Shown: piece by piece, positions 34,971-45,053 of the stretch
Position numbering within the stretch: position 1 is the first letter of the stretch
Layout of the letters: each line of letters begins with the position of its first letter
Origin: Loxodes magnus
Taxonomy: Eukaryota; Ciliophora; Karyorelictea; Loxodida; Loxodidae
Direction: 5' to 3'
Assembly: GCA_946699065.1 (NCBI GenBank)
Contig: CAMPDV010000013.1
Location: 558,001 to 622,000 of the forward strand
Length of the DNA: 64,000 bases
The notes under the pieces: model-generated
What the model was told of the DNA's origin: nothing
Databases searched by the model: none
The model's input: the letters and a program-made list of their open reading frames with translations, nothing else
Program-made: the position numbers and the translations under genes

Positions 34971-36860
34971 ATGTAGAGGGATGTTACTATTATTTACCAG
35001 TTCTTCTAAATTGCTCTAATGATACTTCTAATCATTGACCTTTTCACTTTGATATCATATGGAAACTCTACCTTCCTTAGAATTTGCTTAATAATGATTC
35101 TGAATATTCTGATAGTGGGAATTTTTATTTATCTGCATGATTAGAAGAAAAAGTATTAAAAATATCTAAATCAAAAGTTGTATTAAGAGGAGGAAGAAAA
35201 ATATGTCAAATCTTGGCCTGAGCGGGGTATTTCTGGAAAGAATCAGGGAAAGAGAAACTTAAAGGAGTAACAAGTTCCTGAGCAGTAGATAAAAAAGATA
35301 TCTAAGCCAAGTTAAAAGGTTAATCAAAGTAAAGAAAAAGAAAAGCTAGTAGCTTCCACTTAAAGTCAGAACTAGAAGTTAGTAAAATGGACTTAAAGCA
35401 AATATTAACCTTATAAGAGTCCTATTGCATAAGAATTAACTGAAAAGGTAAAAAAAGAAGCGATAGAAGTTAAAATAAAAGAGTTTTAAGAGAGTATAGA
35501 TAATATTGAAAGGATTTCATAAAGTAATGTAATGAACTTTCAAGTAACACATTCATAGGCTCAGGATGAGGCTATTAATAAAATTAGTGAATACAAAAAA
35601 TAATTAGAAGTTTTAGAGCGGGAAATATTAAAAGAAGTTTCGGATAAAAATAAGGAAAAATATATAGATTCTGTAAGCTAGCCAAATGAAGCTAGAATTG
35701 GTTCGTAAAACTAAGGAATTTAGCTTTTCTAATAAGACGCAAAAATAGATCTTCAAAATCCTTTCAAGGTCCAGAATAACTTATTATAAGAATAGGAATA
35801 GAAAAAAAAGGAAAAGCAAGAGTTAAATATATTCGGCTAGCAGGAAAGCTAAAAGGTATAAGATAGCTTATTTAAGCAGGTAAATTTAGCATAAGTTGCT
35901 TAAAAAAATGTATTTGCTTTATAAACTAACGAAGAGAAACCTATCCAACAAAATTCTCTATTTTAGAGTGTTTTTGAACCTTAATAACCAAAAATCCCAG
36001 AAAATAAGTTAGCATAAGACATATTTAAATAATAAAAACAATTAATATAATCAGAATAGCATAAACAAAGCCCAATCAAATCAGAACTAATTCCAACATT
36101 CAAATCTCTTTAGGAATTTTAGCAGTATATATCTAATTATGTAGAATAGTCTGAAAACTAGTAGAAATAATTTTATGGTAATATAAGTAAAGAAGTTAAA
36201 TTTAATATCAAATCCACACTTCTAAAAAAATTAAATCAGCTGTCTTCAAATTAAGAAAGTGCTAAGGTACTGGGAATCCAGATATCTGAATTTTTATAGT
36301 AGTACAAAGCTAACAATGTTGTATTAACTTTTGGATTATCTTACTTAGGCATGAAAATTGTAAATTAATGTAGTTTAAATTAAGGTTAAATAGATAATTT
36401 CAAGGTGCTAATACAAACTTTACATGAAAGAGAGATAAAGGATATTGCTAAGTTTGTGATAATCTAGATTTGAAAGTAAAGTACTATAAAAGCGCTTCAA
36501 GAGCAATCAGATTAATAAGAAAGTGTTTTTCTACAAGCAAAGGAATGTATGATATGCTCTTAAATGCTAGGAGCTTTAAGCACAATGGAATGCTCTTTTT
36601 ATAATATTCAGCATATCTGAAATTTTCTTAATATAATAAAGGATTTGGAAGATTTCCCTAACCTCTTATCAGTTTATATATACGGAATACTAAAATAATG
36701 CTACACTAAATTATAGGAATAGTATAAAAGCGAAGCTTAGTCAATGCTTAAGAAGATGAAAAGTTAGCTAATTGAAAAAATGAGAAGATGCTTTTAAGGC
36801 AAGGAAGAGGAAATTTATGTAGACTAGGCTGATTTTCTTCTTACTTCATTTCTAGAATGA
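34971..36860 (+). CDS. GLE1-like nucleoporin with two N-terminal transmembrane helices, 629 aa
   Basis: One uninterrupted frame from ATG 34971 to TGA 36858-36860. Residues ~6-30 and ~38-60 are strongly hydrophobic (FFQIALMILLIIDLFTLI; ICLIMILNILIVGIFIYL) and look like a membrane hairpin. Residues ~75-370 are Gln/Lys-rich and disordered with scattered LFQ, NPF, NIFG and VFA motifs of FG-nucleoporin flavour. The C-terminal 240 residues are helical and match the GLE1 C-terminal domain order: LKKLNQLSSN, then HIWNFLNIIKDLEDFPNLLS (compare GLE1 WRWLAQILNMEPLSD), KQCYTKLQEQY, and a final FLLTSFLE (compare FLTSSFW). GLE1 activates the DEAD-box exporter Dbp5 with IP6 at the pore. The homology is by eye; the anchor is unusual. 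Trp is TGA at two internal sites. Confidence 0.55.
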
Positions 36861-37706
36861 TTTTGGACTTAGATAATCGATAAACATTATAAGTTTAAAG
36901 CTCTTTAACTTTACTTCTTACACTATTCAAATATATGCCACTTTTAAATTTCTATCCCTTAAGAGTATAAGAATAAATATATTATCTTAGGCTAGCTATA
37001 TATTTATATAAAAGGAGCTAGAAGAATTACAATAATGAAGATGCAAAAGCATTTAAAATAAATTTGCATGTAGTAAAGAAGCTTAAGGTACTTTCCTACC
37101 TTTAATAATATTATAGCTTTAAGAATGATATAGTAGTGGTAAAGAGCAAATTACAATAAAATTTAGTAATCTTTTCTAGTATAAAAACGCTAGTAGTGAA
37201 TATAAAGTAAATAACTAGAAAGAAATAAAAATTGAGTTAGTTAAATAATATATATTGTCTTATTTTAATTTGAGCTATGATTTAGATAAGAGAGGTTTAA
37301 TGATATAACAGAGTAATAAAAATTATTACTCTGTTACAAATAGATAATTATTATGCTTTTTTCTAGGAAATGCTAACTTAAGAAACACGAGAATTTAAAG
37401 TTTACTTAATGGGATTTGCTTAAATAATGCTTAAAACTTAGAAATGTATTATTGGTCCTAACCATGTAAAAAGAAATTCCCTTATTTTGGATTATAATTC
37501 TTTTTCCAGGCTGGTTTATTAAAGTTTATTGGCATGCAAAATATTTTTACAGCTTTGCCTAAAGATAGCTATTTAATAAGCACAGTTTATTAATTTAACA
37601 ACAATCTATGAGATACAGAAAATTAATTTTTAGTAGATAATGGTTATAGACTTGATGGGTAAGAGTAATTAGAATTAAAATATTAAATGTAGATCTAAAT
37701 TTCAAA
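36861..37706. other. Convergent spacer with a hairpin
   Basis: Between the GLE1-like gene (+) and the B-box/kelch gene (-). Coding-like reading continues for a short way past 36860 but is weak. Holds the hairpin at 37306-37336. Confidence 0.4.
37306..37336. repeat. Perfect 14-bp hairpin, 3-nt loop
   Basis: TAACAGAGTAATAA, loop AAA, then its exact reverse complement. Located between two convergent genes, like the palindrome at 17085-17115. Confidence 0.6.
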
Positions 37707-39122
37707 TCATAACTACTAAGAGTTCCACTCTAAATTTACCAAGTCAAATTTAAAAAGTTCGTTATTCTCGTTAAAAAAATACACTACATTGTTTCAAACT
37801 TTGGGAATAAAGTTGACATAATTTTTTTATACATCTTGAGTTAGAAATTCAAATTTGTTGCCTTTAAATTTATATACTTTTTTCAAAGCGCAGTTAAAAT
37901 CGCTAAAAATAAGAACTTCTTAGTCAATCTCTACTGATAGAGTTAAACTTTTCTCTGGAAGCTTAATTTCTAGTTATCTTCAAGTGTCAAATTAAGTGCT
38001 ATATTCTTAAATTTCATTAAGACAGCCTTTACTGTTACTTCCTCCAAAATTATAAAGTAAGTTCTCATAAACTACAGCACTTCCATATACAGATGCAATA
38101 GGAATATTTTAAAGACGTCTAAAAGTTTTATTTTCTATATCAAAAGCTTCACAGTCCTTAATCTCCTAGCTTCCATCAAAGCCTGATAAAATGTAAAGTG
38201 TTTTTCTTTGCTCTTAAAAAGCAACACTATGACCTGCTCTTTTTTTACTCATATTGAATTCCTAAACTTATTTGTCTTAAATAACCGAAAATCTATTTCT
38301 ACACACATTGTTATTATTTATCCCTCCACTAACGATTACTGTATTTTCATTAATTTGAAAAGTTCTATTATTCATTCCAAATTTTTCAGTCCCAACTGTA
38401 TAAACTTATTTGGTATCATTAAGTACATTTAATTTGATTACCTCTGATGTAAACCTTTTTGTTAAGTACAAAAAGTTATTTGGTTTTTCAATTTTAGCTA
38501 GCTTGAATTAAAGGCTTTAAACCATTTCTTGTATATTAACTTCAAATTTAGTACTTTCTTTAAAGTATTACTTAATATTTAGTCACTTCACCTTCTAAAT
38601 ATCATAATCCTTAAATAAGGAGTTTTAGCCTTTTAATATCTCTTGAATTTTCTGATACTTACTGATTATTTCTTAAGGTCCTTGATCTCTAAGCTCAGCA
38701 TTGTTTTCTAGAAAGGCTTTTAATGATTCTAATTTAGCAATTAGCTGAGAAATATCCTAAGTTTGTTTTTCGAATCACTATTAAAACTGAGAGAAGTAGC
38801 TATTTCTTTACTAAACTATATCAGCTATCATCTAGTCTGTCCTTTATATCAGAAGACTTTTAAATTACTGTACCTTCTCTTTTACAATCATGAATGCTTC
38901 TCTTTCATGCAAAATTTGCTTTTCGATTTATTTCTTCTATGGCTTCAAGTTTTATATTTACTAGCCAAGCTATTACAAGCAAATTTCCTTGGCTTCGTTT
39001 AAGTTTTTATTAAGATGCCCCAAATGATTTTACTTTTTGATGCAAACCTAGCAGAGGAAGTACTAATCAGTAAAGCAATATCACGTAATCTATTAGTTAT
39101 GCACCTAGCAGATATCACCCAT
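37707..39122 (-). CDS. B-box zinc finger, coiled-coil and kelch-repeat protein, 471 aa (TRIM-like)
   Basis: ATG 39122 to TGA 37709-37707 in one frame, 472 codons. Residues 5-36 form a B-box: CQVH, seven residues, CFTD, then LCQVC and HLGH, the C-x2-H...C-x2-D...C-x2-C...H-x2-H zinc pattern. Residues ~40-170 are coiled coil, with Gln codons mostly TAA/TAG. From ~190 the protein has kelch-type beta-propeller blades with Gly-Gly and aromatic motifs (VIVSGGINNNN, LYILSGFDGS, LYNFGGSNSKG) at about 50-residue spacing. This is the RBCC order without a RING, so ubiquitin ligase activity is not expected; such proteins usually act as scaffolds or Cul3-independent adaptors. Trp as TGA in ITWYC of the B-box. 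Confidence 0.88.
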
Positions 39123-40198
39123 CTAGCCTTAATCTGTTTAAGTATGAAGTTTAGCTTATTATTATCCTGGTGTTTCCATTTATGTTAATAAGATTAGATC
39201 TCTTAGTGCTAAGCTTCTTATTCACTTTAAGAGCTATACTATATTAGGAACTTACTTATACTATAGCTTTATCATATAACAGCTTATTGATCTACAATAT
39301 ATAATAGCAGTAGTATTAAGCTTAATATATATTACCAATGCCAATAAGAAGAGGATAGTCTAGCAGCATCAAAGAAGTAGTATATCAAAATCCCCTGTTA
39401 GTTAAAGGGCTGTAATATACTCTTAAGTCTAAAGATATCAATTATTGAAAATAATGATGCGCCTTAAAGTTTAAAGGTACTAAGTTACTTATAAGGAGCT
39501 TAAAGTAGATAATGATAAGCTTTATAATGGTTTTGTTTTAAGTTATCATTACTTAGTGAAGTACAGCTTTCTAAATATAGGAATAACTAACTATTTTATT
39601 TTCATTTAAATGCTAAAAATTTAACTTTAGCTTAAATGGTTTTTCACTTATTTTACACAGGAAAGATAAGATATTGACTATTTATTCTAAAGGAAGAAAT
39701 AAAAGTCCAAAGTGGGGATATTTAAAAGGGATTAGATAAATAAAATATTTGCTAAGTCGCGAAATGAACTTTAAAGCTTTTTACTTATTTGATAAAACTA
39801 AATTTAAATACGTCTTATTATACTACAAGGTAATAAGTATTGATTACACTTCAAGATATTCAAAAGCCTCTAATTAGATCGCTATATTTATAAAGCGTTG
39901 GAGCTCTATATTATTTTAAGATTTAATCGTTTATCTCATGTTAGCAAAATATAATAATTTCATTATTATTTTTAAGAATTAATATAAATTTCTTGGTCTT
40001 TTCAAATATATATAAAGATATAAACTAATGATACTTAGATCATTACAATATCTAACATTCTTTATGATGTATTTATATTACATTTATTTATTGGAATGGA
40101 TATCTTCAAAACTCTTGTATTGTTTGAAAGCTTTGATTGCTTAAAAAGCTAACTATATAAGATATGCTATTGCTAATAAGTTTGATTGCTTAAAATTA
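39123..40198. other. Unresolved spacer
   Basis: Promoter of the B-box gene and downstream region of the EF-hand gene, both minus strand. Nothing else recognised. Confidence 0.4.
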
Positions 40199-41188
40199 TC
40201 AAAATAATTGTTGCTTTTGCTCAAAAATTCTTTTAGAATCGCTTAATTCTTTGCTGCTATCATAGTTTGATATAGACTGAGTAAGTTTTTTGTTAACATC
40301 CTGCATATTTTACTAGGCTCTCTGTCTTGCGTATGCTTTCATTACTTTTTCTCCTTCAGCTTTCTTTACTGGGTCTTTAGCAACGCATGCATCCATTAAT
40401 TTTCTTCTTCTGTATTACGATACAACCATATTAAAGTCTAAGTACTTTGAATCCTTAATTAAAGTTCCTTGAGTCATCTTTCTAAAAAAGCTTGTCATTA
40501 TCTAATTGCTTCCTGCTCCACCTTTTATAATACCAAGAAATTCGTTAAACTCTATGGACTTTGAGTTATCCTTATCAAAGGGTTTTATCATTTCCTCAAT
40601 CTCTTATCTGTTATTTACAAGCCCTAAAGCTACTAAAGGATCCTCCATTTCAATAACTCCTATGTTTCCTCTTTTATTTTAATCAAGCGATTTAAAATAG
40701 CCTTATAGTATCCCACGATCCTAGGTTTCAAAGTCAATCAAACACCTTTTTCCATGCTTTTTTAGTCAAGTTCTTTCTATCGAATGTAGATACATTGACT
40801 TAGCTTACTTTAGTTCTTTCTGTCTAACTGAATTAGGTTTGATACGGATATGAGCTAAATGGGATAATTCTTAAGGTAGATCTAGTTCTTCCATTTTATT
40901 AATGCAACGTTTCAAATAAATTGATTAGCAAATCTCATATTTAAGCTAAGTCTATTTACTCCTAAGTTACTTATATACCATTTCTCTATTCTCATCTACT
41001 TAGTTTAGCTTAGTACTCTCTATTTCCTTTTAGTATATTGAACCCTTGCTTAGTAACCTTAACTTTAAGCTATTATAAATTAGGAGAAACTAAAAGAGAT
41101 AAAAAGCGAAAATTCTTTTTGTTTAGTATAAATGCAAGGAAAGTAGTATTAAACTATAAGCAATTAGCAGAACTAAGCTAATCTTCAT
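40199..41188 (-). CDS. EF-hand protein with coiled-coil ends, up to 329 aa
   Basis: Frame from ATG 41188 to TGA 40201-40199. The core is two EF-hand-like units: DRGILQGYFKSLDQNKRGNIGV (about 40710-40640) and FDKDNSKSIEFNEFLGII (about 40580-40530). Both have acceptable but not perfect loops. Flanking regions are Lys/Gln/Glu-rich helices. The start is uncertain: ATG 41188 gives a signal-like hydrophobic N-terminus, while ATG 40981 or 40894 (MEELDLPQELSH) would give soluble proteins of ~260 or 231 residues; the sequence between 41188 and about 41045 is less coding-like. Possible role as a calcium-responsive cytoskeletal protein; not assignable to a subfamily. Confidence 0.7.
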
Positions 41189-42710
41189 TCTTAGTTCTTA
41201 GCTTAAATTACACGCTAATCATATAGATAGCCTATTGGCTATTACTACTTATAAAGGATCAAAAACTAAGCACTGATGGAGTTAAAGTTGCAACTTAATA
41301 ATCAAATCTATTGCTTTAAAAGTTGTACATCCATAAAACTATCAAAGCTTATAACTAAATACAAGCAATCTAAGTAGAAAGCTGAATATATAAAGGAGAT
41401 AGTTCTAACTTAAAATTTAAAGAAAGTATCTGCTAATCAACATTTAGCCTCATTAAAATGAATAGATTTAGTTAGCTAGAATCATATAATAGTAGATATA
41501 TAAAACATTAAAGCTAGATTAAAATTACTAACTGCTGAAGAAGCAAGGAATTATAGTTATCTATTATTAATTTTTAAGATATTCTGATGAATTAAATAAT
41601 CACAATATTTATAAATTTTCTATTCGAAAAAATTGAATTGAGAAATATCTGAGTATGTCAAGTCAAATATACGTTTCGTTTATATATATAGATGAAAAAC
41701 TATAGCACTATATACTCCAATTTAATAATACCTAATAATTATAGATGCTTCAGATCTTATAATCATACATAATCTAGAAAAATCAAATAAGAGAGTTAAT
41801 ATAAACTACTCTTGTAGATTGAATAAATCTCATATTAATATAATAAGCAACTTTTGTTCTAATCAGTAGTATTTTATCTCCGTTTAGATTAAGTATAAGG
41901 AAGTAGCTCTTTAACATAAGTAATGTCTATCTGTCAATTTGCTAGCATTATCTTATCTAGAGTCATGTTTTGCTTTTTCAAATTATTTCATTTTAATTTA
42001 TCGATAGATGTTAGTGTTTCTCTGTCTGTTTGAATGAGTTAAATTAAGAGTTGATTGTTTATCGTCTTTTCTGTCCCTTTTCTCCTCTTTTAATATTAGC
42101 TAAGAAGGTTACTCTAGTTGAAGCTTAGACTGTATCTAAAGAAGAGATGCTTTACTTTTCTCTCCTTTTTGAGAAGGTGGTTCAAAAATCCTTCTTAAAT
42201 CAAGCTATTTATTATAGAAAGAAGACAATTAAGATATATAATAAGCATCTTATCTAATAAGGATAGCATTAGCATATAGCTTCAAATAGCTATACCCTAA
42301 AAACTAAGCTTATTATAATATCTAGCTTCTTGATTGAGAAATTGGACAATTTATGATTAAAGAAATTATTCAATTCAATCAAATGAGACTATTTTAGCAA
42401 TCTGTTTCACTCGTTAAGTTGAAGCTTTCTTACATCTTAGCTATTTTATTTGGTGTAAATATAATGTGTAAAAGGTAAAATAAAACTAATGATTCAAATT
42501 ATCGCGATTCGAACTTAGAATCTTAAATAATTTTGCTTAAGGTTAAATAAACATTTTCTGATACTCAGGTTAATACTATCCTTATACTAAGTTAGTGAAA
42601 TAGGTAACTGATGGGAAAGTCTTAGTCCTAATAACTTTTTTAATATAGATTGATTTAAACTAAAAGCAGATTAAATAATTCAAAGTTTGTGAAGGTAATT
42701 TAATAATAGC
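41189..42710. other. Unresolved region, 1.5 kb
   Basis: No frame with a recognisable domain on either strand. Ile/Leu/Lys-rich readings exist everywhere because stops are absent. May hold a diverged gene. Confidence 0.3.
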
Positions 42711-43517
42711 TCAAATATCATTAGCAAAACTCTAGTAGTCAAAACTGTTTATTTCCACCACTGGGTTCTCACCACACACTTCACACTTAGAGTTTTTAGT
42801 TGACTTCATTGTGTATTATTTAAAGCTAAAATTTTTAGCGTTGAATACTGTCATTTATGGTTTGATTTCTGTACCAAGTATTATATGCACACAGGTTAAG
42901 GCTTAAAGCTACCCAATAATTCCAGGAACTATTCCAAAAATACCAGCTATTGCAAGCTTTGTAACAGCAGCTTTAGGAGGAGGAGCAGGATGTACACATC
43001 TGTAGCAAGGCCATCCGTTATAATTATATACATTCAAATGTCCTTCCCACTTAAGAACAGAACCAGAAACTAGTGGTTTGCCTATTTTGACACAGATATC
43101 GTTTAGCATATATCTTGTTTGGAAGTTATCTAAGCAATCACAAATGATATCATATTAAGAAAACTTCTCAGCATGACTTGGACTTAGAGCATCTTAAATA
43201 ACTTCTATTTCAACAAAGGGATTAAGATCTTTCAAGGCTTACTTAGCTGAATAAACTTTAGGCACTCCAACTTTACTAGCAGAATGTAGAATTTATCGGT
43301 TCAAATTTGACCAATCCACGGTATCACGATCTAAAATAAGAATTTTCCCAACCCCAGCAGCTGCTAAATATTACAAAAGAGGACATCCCAAACCTCCTGC
43401 TCCAACAACAGCAACTTTAGCCTTAAGAAGCTTAGACTGATCAAGAAGATTTAATTATCGGTTGAGTATTTCCGCTTGAATATTAGAAGGCAAGAAGCTA
43501 GAAAGTTAATTTTCCAT
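42711..43517 (-). CDS. UBA4: UBA4/MOCS3-type E1-like adenylyltransferase without rhodanese domain, 268 aa
   Basis: ATG 43517 to TGA 42713-42711, one frame. The ThiF/MoeB fold is clear: nucleotide loop [29 protein letters not shown], and [31 protein letters not shown]. The first zinc pair is CYRC before HPAPPP, then [11 protein letters not shown], and the second zinc pair CEVCGENP lies near the C-terminus. UBA4/MOCS3 adenylates URM1 or MOCS2A for tRNA thiolation and molybdopterin synthesis. Two differences: there is no rhodanese domain, and the position of the thioester Cys (TNCADGG in MOCS3) reads VTKLAIAG, so the Cys is missing. It may work like bacterial MoeB (adenylation only), with sulfur delivered by a separate protein. 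Trp as TGG in DWSN. Confidence 0.93.
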
Positions 43518-43614
43518 TCTTTATACTTTTAAGGATATTTTAGTTAAGATAAGTAGTAATCTATCAAAAATTAATGGAGAAGTAAAAGAACGATATTTCT
43601 GTTAATTTAGCTAT

Positions 43615-43648
43615 CTACTGTAGTGATTGGATTGAAATAGTACAGTAG
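43615..43648. repeat. Inverted repeat in a divergent promoter, 8-bp stem
   Basis: CTACTGTA pairs with TACAGTAG, 18 nt apart, between the UBA4-like gene (-) and the coiled-coil gene (+). Could be a regulatory palindrome; not tested. Confidence 0.35.
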
Positions 43649-43723
43649 ATCTAGTCAAGCTAGGATTTCAATCCTTCTAGGCTAATCTAAGAGATATAAG
43701 ACTCTAAAGCAGCTGCTTTAGTA

Positions 43724-44527
43724 ATGAAAAAAATACCTTTCCTTAGTTATGATAACGCTATTAAGTTGATTATACTAGAGAACTATTTCTAAGAGTAGAT
43801 GGTATCTGGTATATTGAAACTACTTAATGTTGAGAGTATTAAAGAGTAAAGCAATTCTGTCAATAAGTGAAGTTTGCTTCTAACATAATTAAAAAGCCAG
43901 AAAATAAACGAAGAGAAAAGTAGCTAAAAAGTTGAATAACTAAAGAAGGAAGAAAGTAGTAAGAAAATTAATGACTTTCATAAGCATAGAAAATACAAAT
44001 AAGCATCTAACTCCAATAACTAAGGACCTTTGCCTTAGTAGTTAAAATTAAAAGCTTGTAGTACTTAGACTTCATTTTATTTCGAAAGCTAAATAACTTA
44101 AACTGAAGAACACCAATATACAGAAATAAGAGTATAAGAAAAAAAAACCAAGCTTGAAAATACTGAAGCTTAAACTGAGCCTTAACATGAGCTTTTAGAA
44201 TATAGACAAATTTGTCTTGATTACGCAAAATCACAGACTGATCTCTAGATATGGTAAAAATAGTTTGATAAATGCAATAAATAGCTAGAAACTTCAATGA
44301 TAAATTACGAGTAAGTGTAATAAGAACTTGCAGTAGTTCGCTTAGAACTGCAAGAAAGAGATTAAATTTTAAAAGCGAAAAACCAAGAGTAATGGGAAGC
44401 GGCTGTACATCATTAATTATCATTGCTCAAAGGGCATTTTCAAAAGAATCTCTCATTCTTATAGAAAAATATATAGAAACTGGAGGCTTTAAATAGAGAA
44501 TTAAACGCAAAAATTGCAATAAGATGA
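43724..44527 (+). CDS. Coiled-coil protein, 267 aa, family unknown
   Basis: ATG 43724 to TGA 44525-44527 in one frame with good codon pattern and many TAA/TAG Gln codons. The N-terminal ~50 residues are mixed helical (IKLIILENYFQEQMVSGILKLL), then a Lys/Glu/Ser linker. Residues ~150-267 form a strong coiled coil rich in Gln, Glu and Leu (EQVQQELAVVRLELQERDQILKA). One TGA is read as Trp (VNKWSL). The opposite-strand open frame at 44007-44423 is a shadow of it. Possibly a cytoskeletal or basal-body component; no evidence beyond the coil. Confidence 0.65.
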
Positions 44528-45053
44528 TTAGACTGCATAGCAACAATCTATAATTTTACGCAAAAACTAAGTTTATTATATTTATTCCTTGTTCTCCTTC
44601 TACTAAATCAATATTTTACCTAAAATTAATAGAGGAAACATATTAGAAGATAGTAATTCTACCATATTTAAATATTATATTGATATAAAGATAAATTATA
44701 ATGGAACTTAGGGTGTCTAACTTAAGTTTCGAAATAGATATCAATTAATTATTCTAGGTGACAAGTTCATTCCTTTTTAGTCAAACCTTTGGAGTTAAAA
44801 AGAAATGTTCTGGTGTCTAAGAAAATAGAAATCTACCATATCTTTAAATTGAAGTTAATATTCTAGACTGTTATTTATATCATAATAGCGATCTTAATAT
44901 GTAGTGAAGTATATAGCTATTTAGTATGCTATATAATGAACGAAGTAAAAGAAGATAAAGATATGTTATAGTAAAATTATAAAGGATTTGTAAAAGTTCA
45001 AAAAGAAATTAGCATAACACGCAAATTAAATGAAAAAAATATTACCAAGTTGA
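44528..45053. other. Convergent spacer
   Basis: AT-rich, between the coiled-coil gene (+) and the STAND NTPase gene (-). Nothing recognised. Confidence 0.45.

Noticed and set aside
42495-42540. GATTCGAAC motif resembling a tRNA T-loop
   Set aside because: Stem bases do not pair and no cloverleaf can be folded around it.
44007-44423. Minus-strand 138-codon ORF
   Set aside because: Antisense of the coiled-coil gene 43724-44527, which has the better codon pattern and a clean start and stop.
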